Source: Bog-756 sp963753905
GTDB lineage: Bacteria; Actinomycetota; Acidimicrobiia; Acidimicrobiales; RAAP-2
Direction of reading: 5' to 3'
NCBI GenBank assembly: GCA_963753905.1
Contig: CAVWDZ010000002.1
Span: forward strand, 372,001-436,000
DNA: 64,000 nt
Shown: positions 50,771 to 59,927 of the stretch, in pieces
Layout: each line of letters begins with the position of its first letter
How positions within the stretch are numbered: the first letter of the stretch is position 1
Notes under the pieces: model-generated
What the model saw: only the letters and a program-made list of their open reading frames with translations
Told to the model about the DNA's origin: nothing
The model's database searches: none
Position numbers and translations under genes: made by a program

Positions 50771-51135
50771 CCATCCTGCTCATGGTCGGAGCCGGGGCGT
50801 GCGGGGCACTACTGCGCTATCTCGTCGAGCGCGCCGTCCACCTGCGACTCGGGCCCGGGTTCCCCTACGGCACCCTCCTCATCAACGCGACCGGGTCCTT
50901 CGTCCTCGGGCTCGTGGTCTCGGTGGCCGCCGACCACCACCTTCCGGCTTCTGTGGTGACCGTGGTCGGGACCGGGCTGCTCGGGGCATACACGACGTTC
51001 TCGACGTTCTCGTTCGACACGGTGAGCCTGCTCGAACGAGGGCGCCTCCGGGCGTCGGCCTCCAACGTCGGCTTCACCCTGGTCGCCGGTCTCGGCGCAG
51101 CCGCAGTCGGACTGGCCCTCGGCTCGGTCCTCTGA
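50767..51135 (+). CDS. crcB: Fluoride channel subunit CrcB/Fluc 2
   Basis: A 122-residue partner with the same motifs: GAGACGALLRYLVERAV, YGTLLINATGSFVLGLVV, and GTGLLGAYTTFSTFSFDTVSLLE. GTG start within a GTGA overlap with subunit 1. Two-gene Fluc systems make an obligate heterodimer in Gram-positive bacteria. I see no crcB riboswitch upstream of the pair. Confidence 0.95.
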   Translation: MTILLMVGAGACGALLRYLVERAVHLRLGPGFPYGTLLINATGSFVLGLVVSVAADHHLPASVVTVVGTGLLGAYTTFSTFSFDTVSLLERGRLRASASNVGFTLVAGLGAAAVGLALGSVL

Positions 51136-51172
51136 GCGCCCTCCTCCCGAGCGCCCGCGCCCGCCGCACAAG

Positions 51173-51238
51173 GTTCACCGAACGATCACCCTGCGGTCGC
51201 CGTGGGGACGGATGCCGTTCACCTGGGCTCCGTAGCCT
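51173..51238 (+). promoter_or_regulatory. 11-bp phased GTTCACC-like array and promoter, response regulator 2
   Basis: GTTCACC (51173), GATCACC (51184), GGTCGCC (51195) and GTTCACC (51217) stand in one 11-bp register; the 51206 position is degenerate. After the last heptamer come 9 nt and TAGCCT (51233-51238). From GTTCACC through the -10 and four bases more, 20 of 26 positions equal the response regulator 1 promoter. Strong candidate for PhoP-like autoregulation. Confidence 0.65.
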
Positions 51239-51258
51239 CACCCTCGGAGGATCAGCCT

Positions 51259-52098
51259 GTGGTCGCTGTCGGAGAACACATCAAGGTCCTGGTCATCGAG
51301 GACGAGGAATCGTACCGCCAGGCGCTCTCTTCGGGCTTGCGCCGCGAGGGGTTCGGTGTGGCGTTGGCGGAGGACGGCGCGACCGGCCTGCGCCTGTTCA
51401 GCGACTACCAGCCCGACATCGTCCTCCTCGACATGCTGTTGCCGGGCATGCACGGCATCGAGGTCTGCCGCCGGCTTCGGACCCTCACCTCGGTCCCCAT
51501 CGTCATGGTCAGCGCGGTGGACAGCGAGCTCGACGTGGTCCTCGGCCTCGAGCTCGGCGCGTCCGGCTACGTGACCAAGCCGTTCCGACTCCGCGAGCTG
51601 GTGGCCCGGATGAACGCCATCCTCCGGCGGGTGGGCCCAGTGACCGGATCCCTCGAAACGACCGGGCCCGACGGTGCCGGGCGTCCCCACGATCCGCCGA
51701 CTGCGACGACCCAGCGCTCCTTCGGGGCGGTGTCCGTCGACTTCGTGCGCAGGGAGGTCACCGTGGCCGGGGTGCCCACCCACCTCTCCCGGCGCGAGTT
51801 CGACCTGCTCGCCGTGCTGCTCAATCCCTCGCGCCGCGTCCGTACCCGCGACGAGCTCATCGACCTGTTGTGGCCGGACCGGTACCTCTCGGACAGCCGG
51901 ACCCTCGACACCCACATCCACCGGCTGCGGGCCAAGCTCGAGCCGGACCCGACCGACCCCCAGTACATCGTGACCGTGCGGGGAGTGGGCTTCCGGATCG
52001 ATCCGGACGGGACCCGTGGGGAGCCGCCCGCCCCGCGGGATGCCGAGGATCCCGCCGACGGTGACGAGCTGGCCGCGACCCACCAGGTCAGCGCCTGA
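51259..52098 (+). CDS. Orphan OmpR/PhoB-type response regulator 2
   Basis: A 279-residue response regulator. Receiver: VLVIEDEESYRQAL (Glu14, Asp15), phospho-acceptor Asp58 (VLLDMLLPGMHG), Ser85, Lys107 (VTKPFRLREL). A Pro/Gly-rich linker (about 123-142), then winged helix with HLSRREFDLLAVLLNPSRRV and SRTLDTHIHRLRAKLEPDP...VRGVGFRIDP. Acidic/Pro tail after 260. The GTG at 51259 has a CGGAGG site. Similar to RegX3 and to regulator 1. Upstream GTTCACC repeats suggest it may bind its own promoter. No kinase gene adjacent; lon follows. Confidence 0.93.
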   Translation: MVAVGEHIKVLVIEDEESYRQALSSGLRREGFGVALAEDGATGLRLFSDYQPDIVLLDMLLPGMHGIEVCRRLRTLTSVPIVMVSAVDSELDVVLGLELGASGYVTKPFRLRELVARMNAILRRVGPVTGSLETTGPDGAGRPHDPPTATTQRSFGAVSVDFVRREVTVAGVPTHLSRREFDLLAVLLNPSRRVRTRDELIDLLWPDRYLSDSRTLDTHIHRLRAKLEPDPTDPQYIVTVRGVGFRIDPDGTRGEPPAPRDAEDPADGDELAATHQVSA

Positions 52099-52264
52099 CG
52101 GCGGACGTCCGGCCCTTCGGACCGTCCCGGGACGCCCCCGGGCCGGGCGCTCCTGGGGAATACACGTTCGATTTCTCCCGTTGATCCTCTGGTACGGCTG
52201 CGCTGTGCGTGGCCGACGCCATCCGGCGACACAGCGATGTTGCCGGCGGACACCAGGAGGATTG

Positions 52265-54661
52265 ATGGACCACGCAACCGAGAACCTGCCTCTCCTGCCT
52301 CTGACCTCAGGGGTGCTGCTGCCCGGGATGGTCTTCTCCATGGCCCTCGAGTCCGATGAGGCCAAGGCGGCCGCGGCCGCGGCGCAAGCGGCCGGTGGCC
52401 GGCTGGTGATCGTCCCCTTCATCGAAGGGCGCTACGCGACCGTCGGCGTGATCGCCGAGGTCATGGAGAGCGGTGAGCTGCCCGGCGGTCTGCCGGCGGT
52501 CGCCGTGCGCGGCCTCGAGCGGGCCCGACTGGGCACCGCCGTGCCGGGCACCGGTCGTGCCCTGTGGGTCGAGGTCGAGGTGCTGCCCGAGGGCGAGCCC
52601 ACGGAAGAGGCGGTCGAGCTGGCCCGCGAGTACCGGGCGGTGCTCGAGAACATCCTGCTCTCGCGCGGCGCGGGCAGGCTCGCCGAGCGCCTCTCCGACG
52701 TGACCGGTCCCGGCCGCATTGCCGACATGTCCGGGTACTCGCCCGATCTGAGCCTGGAGCAGAAGGTCCAGGTGCTCGAGACCCTCGACGTGACCGAGCG
52801 GCTGCGCACCGTCATCGGCTGGGCCCGCGAGATCCTGGCCGACCTCACCCTGCGCCAGCGGATCAAGACCGACGTCGAGGAGGGCATGGAGAAGACCCAG
52901 CGCGAATTCCTGCTGCGGCGCCAGCTCGACGCCATCCGGCGCGAGCTCGGTGAGCTCAGCGACGACGAAGCGGCACCCGACGACTACAGGGCACGCATCG
53001 CCGATCGGACCCTGCCCGACCCGGTGCGCACCGCGGTCGAGCGCGAGATCGAGAAGCTGGAGCGGATGAGCGAGCAGAACCCCGAGCACGGGTGGATCCG
53101 CAGCTGGCTCGACACCGTCCTCGAGCTCCCCTGGGGCGAGCGGTCCGAGGACCGCCTCGACATCGGCGAAGCATCACGCATCCTCGATGAGGACCACGAG
53201 GGGCTGCGCGATGTGAAGGATCGCATCCTCGAGCACCTGGCAGTCCGCAAGCTGCAGTCCGAACGGGGCCTGGCCCCGGTCAGCGGACGCGGCGCGGGCG
53301 CCATCCTGGCTCTGGTCGGTCCCCCGGGAGTGGGCAAGACCTCGCTCGGCGAGTCGGTGGCCCGCGCCCTCGGGCGCTCGTTCGTCAGGGTCGCCCTCGG
53401 TGGCGTCCGGGACGAGGCCGAGATCCGTGGCCATCGCCGCACCTACGTGGGCGCCCAGCCCGGTCGGCTGGTCCGCGCCCTGCGCGAGGCCGGCACCATG
53501 AACCCGGTCATCGTGCTCGACGAGGTCGACAAGCTCGGCGCCGACTACCGGGGTGACCCCTCCTCGGCGTTGCTCGAGGTCCTCGACCCCGCCCAGAACC
53601 ACACCTTCCGCGATCACTACCTCGAGGTCGAGCTCGATCTCTCACAGGTGCTCTTCGTCGCGACGGCCAACATGGCCGACACCATCCCCGGGCCGTTGCT
53701 CGACCGGATGGAGGTCATCCGTCTCGACGGGTACACCGAGGACGAGAAGGTGGCCATCGCGCGCACCCACCTCGTCGCACGCCAACGCGAGCACGCTGCG
53801 CTCGACGCGAGCGATGTGGAGGTGACCGACGACGCCCTGCGCACCATCGTCGCCGACTACACGCGGGAGGCCGGCGTGCGCTCGCTCGAGCGCGAGCTGG
53901 GCCGGCTCCTCCGCAAGGTCGCGGCACGCATCGCCGCGGACGGCGGCGAGCCCGAAACCGGCAAGCCACTGGTCGTGGAAGCGGCCGACGTGCGCGGCTG
54001 GCTGGGCCGGCCTCACTACTTCTTCGAATCGGCCGACCGGACCGCAGTGCCCGGAGTGGCCACGGGGCTGGCGGTGACCGGTGCCGGGGGAGACGTCCTG
54101 TACGTGGAGGCCTCGGTCATGGACGGCCCCGAGGGCCTGACCCTGACCGGGCAGCTCGGCGATGTCATGAAGGAGTCCGCGGAGATCGCCCTGTCCTACG
54201 TGCGTTCGCATGCGCTGGAGCTGGGCATCGACCGTTCGGCCTTCACCGGCAAGCGGTTCCACCTGCACGTGCCGGCCGGAGCCATCCCGAAGGACGGCCC
54301 CTCGGCCGGGGTCACCATGACCACGGCCCTGGTCAGCCTCCTGCGGAACGAGCCGGTGCTCCCGTCGGTCGGGATGACCGGTGAGGTCACCCTGCAAGGC
54401 CGGGTCCTGCCCATCGGCGGCGTCCGCCAGAAGGTGCTCGCCGCCCACCGGGCCGGACTCACCACGGTCGTGCTGCCCTACCGGAACGGCCCCGATCTCG
54501 AGGACGTTCCAGAGGCGGTGCGTGATGCGATGACCTTCCACCTGGCCACCGACATCGACGAGGTGCTCTCGGTCGCCTTGGCCGCAGGCGGTCCCGTCCC
54601 CGAGGTGCTCCTCGAGGCGGCCGCCGCGGTCGCCGGGCAGGCGCGCGACCGGGCGGCCTGA
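52265..54661 (+). CDS. lon: ATP-dependent protease Lon
   Basis: A 798-residue LonA protease. N-terminal substrate domain (LPLLPLTSGVLLPGMVFSM) and coiled coil (1-300), AAA+ module with Walker A GPPGVGKT (352-359), Walker B VIVLDEVDKLG, and the serine-lysine protease with Ser680 in KDGPSAGVTM and Lys723 in GVRQKVLAA. Degrades misfolded and regulatory proteins in the cytosol. ATG at 52265 with AGGAGG. The 166-nt gap before it has no HAIR element that I can see. Confidence 0.97.
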   Translation: MDHATENLPLLPLTSGVLLPGMVFSMALESDEAKAAAAAAQAAGGRLVIVPFIEGRYATVGVIAEVMESGELPGGLPAVAVRGLERARLGTAVPGTGRALWVEVEVLPEGEPTEEAVELAREYRAVLENILLSRGAGRLAERLSDVTGPGRIADMSGYSPDLSLEQKVQVLETLDVTERLRTVIGWAREILADLTLRQRIKTDVEEGMEKTQREFLLRRQLDAIRRELGELSDDEAAPDDYRARIADRTLPDPVRTAVEREIEKLERMSEQNPEHGWIRSWLDTVLELPWGERSEDRLDIGEASRILDEDHEGLRDVKDRILEHLAVRKLQSERGLAPVSGRGAGAILALVGPPGVGKTSLGESVARALGRSFVRVALGGVRDEAEIRGHRRTYVGAQPGRLVRALREAGTMNPVIVLDEVDKLGADYRGDPSSALLEVLDPAQNHTFRDHYLEVELDLSQVLFVATANMADTIPGPLLDRMEVIRLDGYTEDEKVAIARTHLVARQREHAALDASDVEVTDDALRTIVADYTREAGVRSLERELGRLLRKVAARIAADGGEPETGKPLVVEAADVRGWLGRPHYFFESADRTAVPGVATGLAVTGAGGDVLYVEASVMDGPEGLTLTGQLGDVMKESAEIALSYVRSHALELGIDRSAFTGKRFHLHVPAGAIPKDGPSAGVTMTTALVSLLRNEPVLPSVGMTGEVTLQGRVLPIGGVRQKVLAAHRAGLTTVVLPYRNGPDLEDVPEAVRDAMTFHLATDIDEVLSVALAAGGPVPEVLLEAAAAVAGQARDRAA

Positions 54662-54681
54662 GCCCGGGGCCCCCCGGGACC

Positions 54682-55602
54682 TCAGTCCCCGTAGACGAAC
54701 CCGGACACGATCCGGGCCAGCTCCAGGGGCCGGTCCCCCTGGATGCTGTGGCCGGCCCCCTCCACGGTGACGATGCTGTCGGAGGGGCGCCGCCGCAGGA
54801 ATTCGGTGGCGTCGGCATCATCGACGACCGGCGAGAGGCTGCCCCGGGCGAGCAGGACAGGAACGGCGAGCCCTTCGAGGTCGTCCCACTGGGACCCGAA
54901 GTCGACCCGCTCCACGTGGAGGCCGGTCCGGACGGAGGGCCGCCCGATCTGATGGCGCCAGGTCCAGGTCCCGTCCGGCCGTCGGACCGCGTTGTGCAGC
55001 ACGCCGCGCCGCAGCGAGGACACCGACCGCGTCGGATTGAACTGGATCGTGCGTTCGAGGATCTCGTCGAAGGAGGCGAAGCTCTCCGGGCCGGCCAGGA
55101 ACGCCGCGATGTCCGAGGTCTTGTCGCCGTCGACGCCCGGGGTGATGTCGACGAGCAGGAGCCTGCGTACGAGCTCCGGGTGGCGGGCGGCCAGCGCGAT
55201 GGCGGTCGCCCCGCCGAGGGACATGCCCACCACGCCCGCCGCCCCGGGTGCCAGCGCGCGGACCACCACGGCCACGTCGTCGGCCATGGCCGACGGATCG
55301 AGCACGGCCGAGCCCTCCGGCCAGTCCGAATGACCGTGGCCGGGCAGGTCGACGGCCACCAGCGGCCGGGCGAGGGCCAGGGCGACGGTGTCCCAGGTGT
55401 GCGCGTTCTGGCCCCCGCCGTGGAGGAACACCAGTTCCGCCGGCCGGTCCCCCCAGACCAGTGCGCTCAGACGGCGGCCGTGTGCGACCTCCACCGACTC
55501 GCGACGGACGGTCGGGGGACCGGGATAGTCGAGGCCGACCTCGGCTGCGTTCTCGTGGAAGTAGGCGAACTCGTCGTAGGTGGTGGGCGTGTCCTCGGTC
55601 AC
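54682..55602 (-). CDS. Alpha/beta hydrolase
   Basis: A 306-residue alpha/beta hydrolase. Oxyanion motif FLHGGGQNAHTWD, nucleophile Ser128 in GMSLGG, acidic residue in LLARGSLSPVVDDADA, and His in EGAGHSIQGDRP. A small cap region lies between 170 and 225. Substrate unknown; epoxide-like motifs are absent. GTG at 55602 with GAGGAG upstream; 66 further codons are open but unconvincing. Divergent from the CoA-transferase by 85 nt. Confidence 0.9.
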   Translation of the reverse strand: MTEDTPTTYDEFAYFHENAAEVGLDYPGPPTVRRESVEVAHGRRLSALVWGDRPAELVFLHGGGQNAHTWDTVALALARPLVAVDLPGHGHSDWPEGSAVLDPSAMADDVAVVVRALAPGAAGVVGMSLGGATAIALAARHPELVRRLLLVDITPGVDGDKTSDIAAFLAGPESFASFDEILERTIQFNPTRSVSSLRRGVLHNAVRRPDGTWTWRHQIGRPSVRTGLHVERVDFGSQWDDLEGLAVPVLLARGSLSPVVDDADATEFLRRRPSDSIVTVEGAGHSIQGDRPLELARIVSGFVYGD

Positions 55603-55687
55603 GGTGTCTCCTCGAACCTCTCGACAGCTCTCCGGGTCGCGGCGCACGGATCCCGGCCGCGCCATCCGTCGGTGACACACTGGGGTC

Positions 55688-56992
55688 GTGCCACCGACAT
55701 TCTGCACTCCGGAGGAGGCCGCCGCGTTCATCCGGCCGACCGACACGATCGGGTTCGGGCTGGGTCCGGCCAACCCTGACGCGCTCTTCACCGCACTCGG
55801 CAACCGCGACGACTGGGTGGACCTGACCTTCGGCGGGGCGCTCCTCCTCGGGTTCTACCCGGTGCTCTCCCACCCCGGCGTGCACTACCGCTGCGGCTTC
55901 TTCGGTCCGGCCGAACGGATGCTGCTGGCCCAGGGTGCATCGATCGAGCTGGTCCCCGGCGGCTTCCGCCAGTTCGCTCCCATCCTGCGCCGCTTCAGTC
56001 CGAGGGTCATGGCGGTGCAGGCAACGCCACCCGCGGCGGACGGGACGGTCAACCTCTCCCTGCACCTCGGCGCCACCTACGAGGAGCTGGTGATGGCCGG
56101 CCGGGATCCCGACCGTCTGCTCATCGTCGAGGTCAACCCCAACCTTCCCGCCACGAGCTCACTGGCCCCCGACTTCACCAACACCCTCCCCCTCGACCTC
56201 ATCGACGTGGTCGTCCGGGCCGACGGTGCCCCGTTCACCCTGCCCCAGACCCCGCCCGACGAGGTGGACCGGGCCATCGCCGCGCAGGCCCGGTCCTTCG
56301 TCACCGACGGCACCACCCTGCAGATCGGCATCGGCGCGGTGCCCAACCTGGTGGCGTCGGGGCTGGCCGAGGGTCCCGGCGGGGGGTACGGGATCCACAG
56401 CGAGATGTTCACCGACGGCCTGATGCACCTCCACCAGGCGGGCAAGGTGACCAACGACGCCAAGACCCTGTTCAACGGGGTCTCGATCACCACCTTCGCC
56501 CTGGGGTCGGCCGAGCTCTACCGCTGGTTGGACGGCAACACCGATGTCGCGTTCGTACCGGTGCAGGTGGTCAACGACCCGACCGTCATCGCCCGGAACC
56601 ACGCGTTCGTCTCGGTCAACGGCGCGCTCAGCGTGGACCTCTACGGACAGGTGGTGGCCGACAACATCGACGGCAAGCAGATCTCGGGGGTCGGCGGCCA
56701 CGAGGACTTCGTCGCCGGGGCGGAGCTGCGCCTCGACGACCACTCGTTGATCTGCCTGCGCTCGACCGCGGTGACCAACGGCGTCACCCGGTCCCGCATC
56801 GTGCCGCTCCTCCCGGAGGGCGCTGTCGTCTCGACCCCCCGCCACCACACCGGGGTGGTCATCACCGAGCACGGCGTCGCAGAACTGTCGGGCCGCACGG
56901 TGCGCGAGCGGGCGGCGGCACTTGCCGAGATCGCCCACCCCGATTTCCGCGACGAGCTCCGGACGGTGGCCGCCGAGCTCGGCCGGCACTGA
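55688..56992 (+). CDS. Acetyl-CoA hydrolase/CoA-transferase family protein
   Basis: A 434-residue class I CoA-transferase of the 4-hydroxybutyrate/acetate CoA-transferase type. It has both homologous halves: GFGLGPANPDALFTAL, then LQIGIGAVPNLVASGL, the catalytic Glu239 in YGIHSEMFTDGLM, GKQISGVGGHEDFVAGA and VITEHGVAELSGRTVRERA (with the CoA-binding Gly loop). Moves CoA between short acids. GTG start. Two further alpha/beta enzymes nearby do not clarify the pathway. Confidence 0.92.
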   Translation: MPPTFCTPEEAAAFIRPTDTIGFGLGPANPDALFTALGNRDDWVDLTFGGALLLGFYPVLSHPGVHYRCGFFGPAERMLLAQGASIELVPGGFRQFAPILRRFSPRVMAVQATPPAADGTVNLSLHLGATYEELVMAGRDPDRLLIVEVNPNLPATSSLAPDFTNTLPLDLIDVVVRADGAPFTLPQTPPDEVDRAIAAQARSFVTDGTTLQIGIGAVPNLVASGLAEGPGGGYGIHSEMFTDGLMHLHQAGKVTNDAKTLFNGVSITTFALGSAELYRWLDGNTDVAFVPVQVVNDPTVIARNHAFVSVNGALSVDLYGQVVADNIDGKQISGVGGHEDFVAGAELRLDDHSLICLRSTAVTNGVTRSRIVPLLPEGAVVSTPRHHTGVVITEHGVAELSGRTVRERAAALAEIAHPDFRDELRTVAAELGRH

Positions 56993-56996
56993 CCGG

Positions 56997-57839
56997 GTGG
57001 GTGGTGGCGAGCCGGGGCACGGCACCGCGGCAGACGGGGCCCAGGACGCCGTGCGCCTGGCCACGTTCAACGTGCACATGGGCGTCGACGGGTGGGGCCG
57101 TCCGTTCGATCTCCTCGCCGAGTGTGTCGCCCTCGACGCCGACGTGCTCATCCTCCAGGAGGCCTGGACCTCCGACGACGGGACTCCGGGGACGGCAGCC
57201 AGCGTGGCCGACCGCTGTGGGTACGAGGTGGTGGTCGAGGCGCCGTTGGCGCGCGCCCGGCTCTACGGGCCCGTCCCCACCCGTTCGACCCGGTGGGCGC
57301 CTGCATTCGCACAGGTGCGCAAGGGCCTCCAACTCGACCTCGACAAGTGGAAGGTGCCCTCCGGCTCGAGGAACCGCACGGCCGATCGGGGCATCTGGGG
57401 GATCGCGCTGCTGTCCCGGGTGCCGTGGCGTGACGCCGCCGTCCTCAGCCTCGGGAAGCTCCGGCGGGACCCGGCCGCACGGGCGGTCGTGCGGTGCACC
57501 ATCGACCTCGGGGGGCGCGAGGTCACCGTGCTCGGCACCCACATGTCCCACATCACCCACTGGTCGCCGGCCCAGTACCGGAGACTCGGCGACCTGCTGC
57601 CCCACCCCGACCACGCCGCCGTCCTGGCCGGGGACATGAACATGTGGGGCCCGCCGGTCAACTCCTTCTTCCCGGCCTGGCGGCGGGCGGTGACCGGACG
57701 GACCTGGCCCGCCCACCGGCCCCACAGCCAGCTCGACCACGTGCTCATCACCCCCGCCCTGTCGGTGCTCGACGCCCGGATCGTCCCCTCGACCGGCTCC
57801 GACCACCGGCCGGTCGTGGTCACCCTCGCGCTCTCCTGA
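56997..57839 (+). CDS. Endonuclease/exonuclease/phosphatase-fold protein
   Basis: About 280 residues of EEP fold. The catalytic set is all present: ATFNVHMG (Asn), ILQEAW (metal Glu), THMSHITHWS, LAGDMNMW (Asp, Asn) and TGSDHRPVVV (catalytic Asp-His). The family contains nucleases, sphingomyelinase and phosphoinositide phosphatases; the substrate is not defined. Start is uncertain: GTG at 56997 (4 nt after the previous stop) or GTG at 57051, just before RLATFNVH. Likely co-transcribed with the CoA-transferase. Confidence 0.88.
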   Translation: MGGGEPGHGTAADGAQDAVRLATFNVHMGVDGWGRPFDLLAECVALDADVLILQEAWTSDDGTPGTAASVADRCGYEVVVEAPLARARLYGPVPTRSTRWAPAFAQVRKGLQLDLDKWKVPSGSRNRTADRGIWGIALLSRVPWRDAAVLSLGKLRRDPAARAVVRCTIDLGGREVTVLGTHMSHITHWSPAQYRRLGDLLPHPDHAAVLAGDMNMWGPPVNSFFPAWRRAVTGRTWPAHRPHSQLDHVLITPALSVLDARIVPSTGSDHRPVVVTLALS

Positions 57840-57877
57840 GCCCCGGGCGCTCGACGGTGAGGTGCCGCGCGATGGGC

Positions 57878-57933
57878 CGTCGCCAAACGTTCACCCGGTG
57901 TTAGCGCGGTGTTCAACTGCGCGGGTGCACGAT
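57878..57933 (+). promoter_or_regulatory. 11-bp phased GTTCACC-like array and promoter, secreted beta-helix gene
   Basis: CGTCGCC (57878), GTTCACC (57889), GTTAGCG (57900) and GTTCAAC (57911) are in 11-bp register, three of them with CGGT or a similar tetramer between. CACGAT (57928-57933) is a possible -10, giving a leader of about 29 nt with AGGAGG. The geometry equals that of the two response regulator promoters, so the same regulator may act here. Confidence 0.6.
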
Positions 57934-57968
57934 TGGACGCAGAGGGGCGTGACTTCAGGAGGCGACGC

Positions 57969-59927
57969 ATGACTGTGCCGTCCGAACAGAGACGTGCACG
58001 GCTCAGGCGTCCGACGGCTACGTCTCTGACCGCCGTCATGCTGCTCGCCGGATTGGGAACGGTCACAGCCGTTGCACTGCCAGTCGGTGTGGCCGGGGCC
58101 GCGACCGCCGTCACCAACTGCAAAGGCTCCGGTCCCGGTTCTCTGCGCGCAACAGTGGCAAGCGCCGCTCCGGGGGACACCATCACGTTTTCCGTGACCT
58201 GTCCCGGTGGATCTCCGATCGTCCTGACCAGCACCCTGGACATCGCGAAGAACCTGACCGTCGACGGGCCGGGGGCGAGCAAGCTCGTGGTGAGCGGAGG
58301 TAATACGGTCGTGGTAGTGACCGTGGATCCGGGTGTGACGACCGCCATCTCCGGGATCACCGTCGAAGACGGATCGAACGCCGACTACGAATACGGCGGG
58401 GGTATCGAAAACATGATGGGTACCGTCTCCCTTTCCGACAGCACTGTCTCGCACAACTCGACGACCGGCAGCGGCGGGGGTATCTCCAACCTGGGTACCT
58501 TCTCCCTGACCGACAGCACGGTCTCGGACAACTCCTCCCTGATCCCCGGGGGCGGGGTCTGGAACGTGGGCACCATGAGGATCTCCGACAGCACGGTCTC
58601 GGACAATTCCTCCATGGAATCGGCTGGTGGAGGGATAGACGAAGAAGATGGGCCGCTCACGGTTACCGACAGCACCATTTCCGGCAATGTGGCGTCTAAC
58701 GGTGGTGGGGGGGTCTGGAACGTCGGTGGCACAGTTCGAGCGACCAACAGCACGATCGCGAACAACAGTGCCGGGACCACCGGCGGGGGCCTCTGGACGG
58801 TCGACGATGCCGGGATCAGCGGTTCCACCGTGCTGTCGGACAGCACGGTCTCGGGGAACAGTGCCCCTGCCGGAGCCGGCGGCGGTGTCTCCGACTCCGG
58901 CAGTGTCGCCGACCCCGTCGGCGGTACCACGAAACTGTCGGCCACCATCGTCGCCGAGAGCCTCTCGGGAGGCGAGTGTTCGGGCGCCGTCTCGGACGCC
59001 GGCTACAACCTCGCCGATGACACCACCTGCAGTCTCACCGCCCCTACCAGCCTCCCCGACACACCATCCGGTCTCGATCCTGCCGGACTTAAGGCCAACG
59101 GCGGACCCACCCAGACCGTTGCCCTGGCAGGATTGAGCCCGGCCATCAGCCACGTCGGCAAACCGGCCGACTGCCCGGCGACGGACCAGCGCGGGACGAA
59201 GAGGAACTTTCCGTGCTCCATCGGGGCGTACGAAGGTCAACCGTCGCTGGTCGACCTCCACAATTACTTGCTCCTCAACAGATTCTTCTATCTGTGGCCC
59301 GACCCCCCTCCCGACATGATGGGCGTCATCAACGAGGGGACGGTGGGTTACCTGCCGCCCACATCCGGTCCCGGACTGTTGGATCTGTACGGCTGCGAGG
59401 ACGGAGGGGTGGGCAACTACCTCTCCGTCGACCAGTCCGGGAAGTGCGAGGCAGACACCCACGCGGCCCCGGTCACCGGTCTCGGTGTCGTCGGCTACCT
59501 GTTCGCCGAACCGCCGACCAACGGTACCAAGACAGCCGAGCTCTACCGCTGCGTCGATGCGGGCGGAGCCGACTACCTGGAGACGACCCTGCCACCAGTG
59601 TCGGTAAGCGCTCAAGAGCGATGTGGCGACGACCCGACCGACTACGGCTTCGACAAGTCGCTCGGGTACCTGGTGACCGCTGCCGGCGTTCCGAAGATCA
59701 CCGGGTTCACTCCGCTCTCCGGGCCTCCCGGCACCACGGTCACCATCAAGGGGGACAATCTGTCCGGAGCGACGAAGGTCGCCCTGAACGGCGCCGCACT
59801 GACCATCACGCAGGATACGGCGACCACGATCAAGGCGACGATCCCGCCCAGAGCCACGACCGGCACGATCGAGGTGGCGACGCTCGGTGAGATCGTGAAG
59901 GCACCCACGCCGTTCAGGGTGACCTGA
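57969..59927 (+). CDS. Secreted right-handed beta-helix protein with C-terminal IPT/TIG domain
   Basis: A 652-residue exported protein. Signal peptide (1-46: basic start, SLTAVMLLAGLGTVTAVAL, cleavage near VAGAA). A parallel beta-helix (about 50-400) with repeated DSTVSxNS/GGGI steps (SDSTVSHNS, TDSTVSDNS, SDSTVSDNS, TDSTISGN). Then a region with several Cys (about 400-570) and an IPT/TIG domain (577-652: GFTPLSGPPGTTVTIKGDNLS). Ends in PFRVT, like the propeller protein. Probably surface or secreted adhesin/binding protein. ATG with AGGAGG. The gene is preceded by a PHO-box-like array. Confidence 0.92.
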   Translation: MTVPSEQRRARLRRPTATSLTAVMLLAGLGTVTAVALPVGVAGAATAVTNCKGSGPGSLRATVASAAPGDTITFSVTCPGGSPIVLTSTLDIAKNLTVDGPGASKLVVSGGNTVVVVTVDPGVTTAISGITVEDGSNADYEYGGGIENMMGTVSLSDSTVSHNSTTGSGGGISNLGTFSLTDSTVSDNSSLIPGGGVWNVGTMRISDSTVSDNSSMESAGGGIDEEDGPLTVTDSTISGNVASNGGGGVWNVGGTVRATNSTIANNSAGTTGGGLWTVDDAGISGSTVLSDSTVSGNSAPAGAGGGVSDSGSVADPVGGTTKLSATIVAESLSGGECSGAVSDAGYNLADDTTCSLTAPTSLPDTPSGLDPAGLKANGGPTQTVALAGLSPAISHVGKPADCPATDQRGTKRNFPCSIGAYEGQPSLVDLHNYLLLNRFFYLWPDPPPDMMGVINEGTVGYLPPTSGPGLLDLYGCEDGGVGNYLSVDQSGKCEADTHAAPVTGLGVVGYLFAEPPTNGTKTAELYRCVDAGGADYLETTLPPVSVSAQERCGDDPTDYGFDKSLGYLVTAAGVPKITGFTPLSGPPGTTVTIKGDNLSGATKVALNGAALTITQDTATTIKATIPPRATTGTIEVATLGEIVKAPTPFRVT

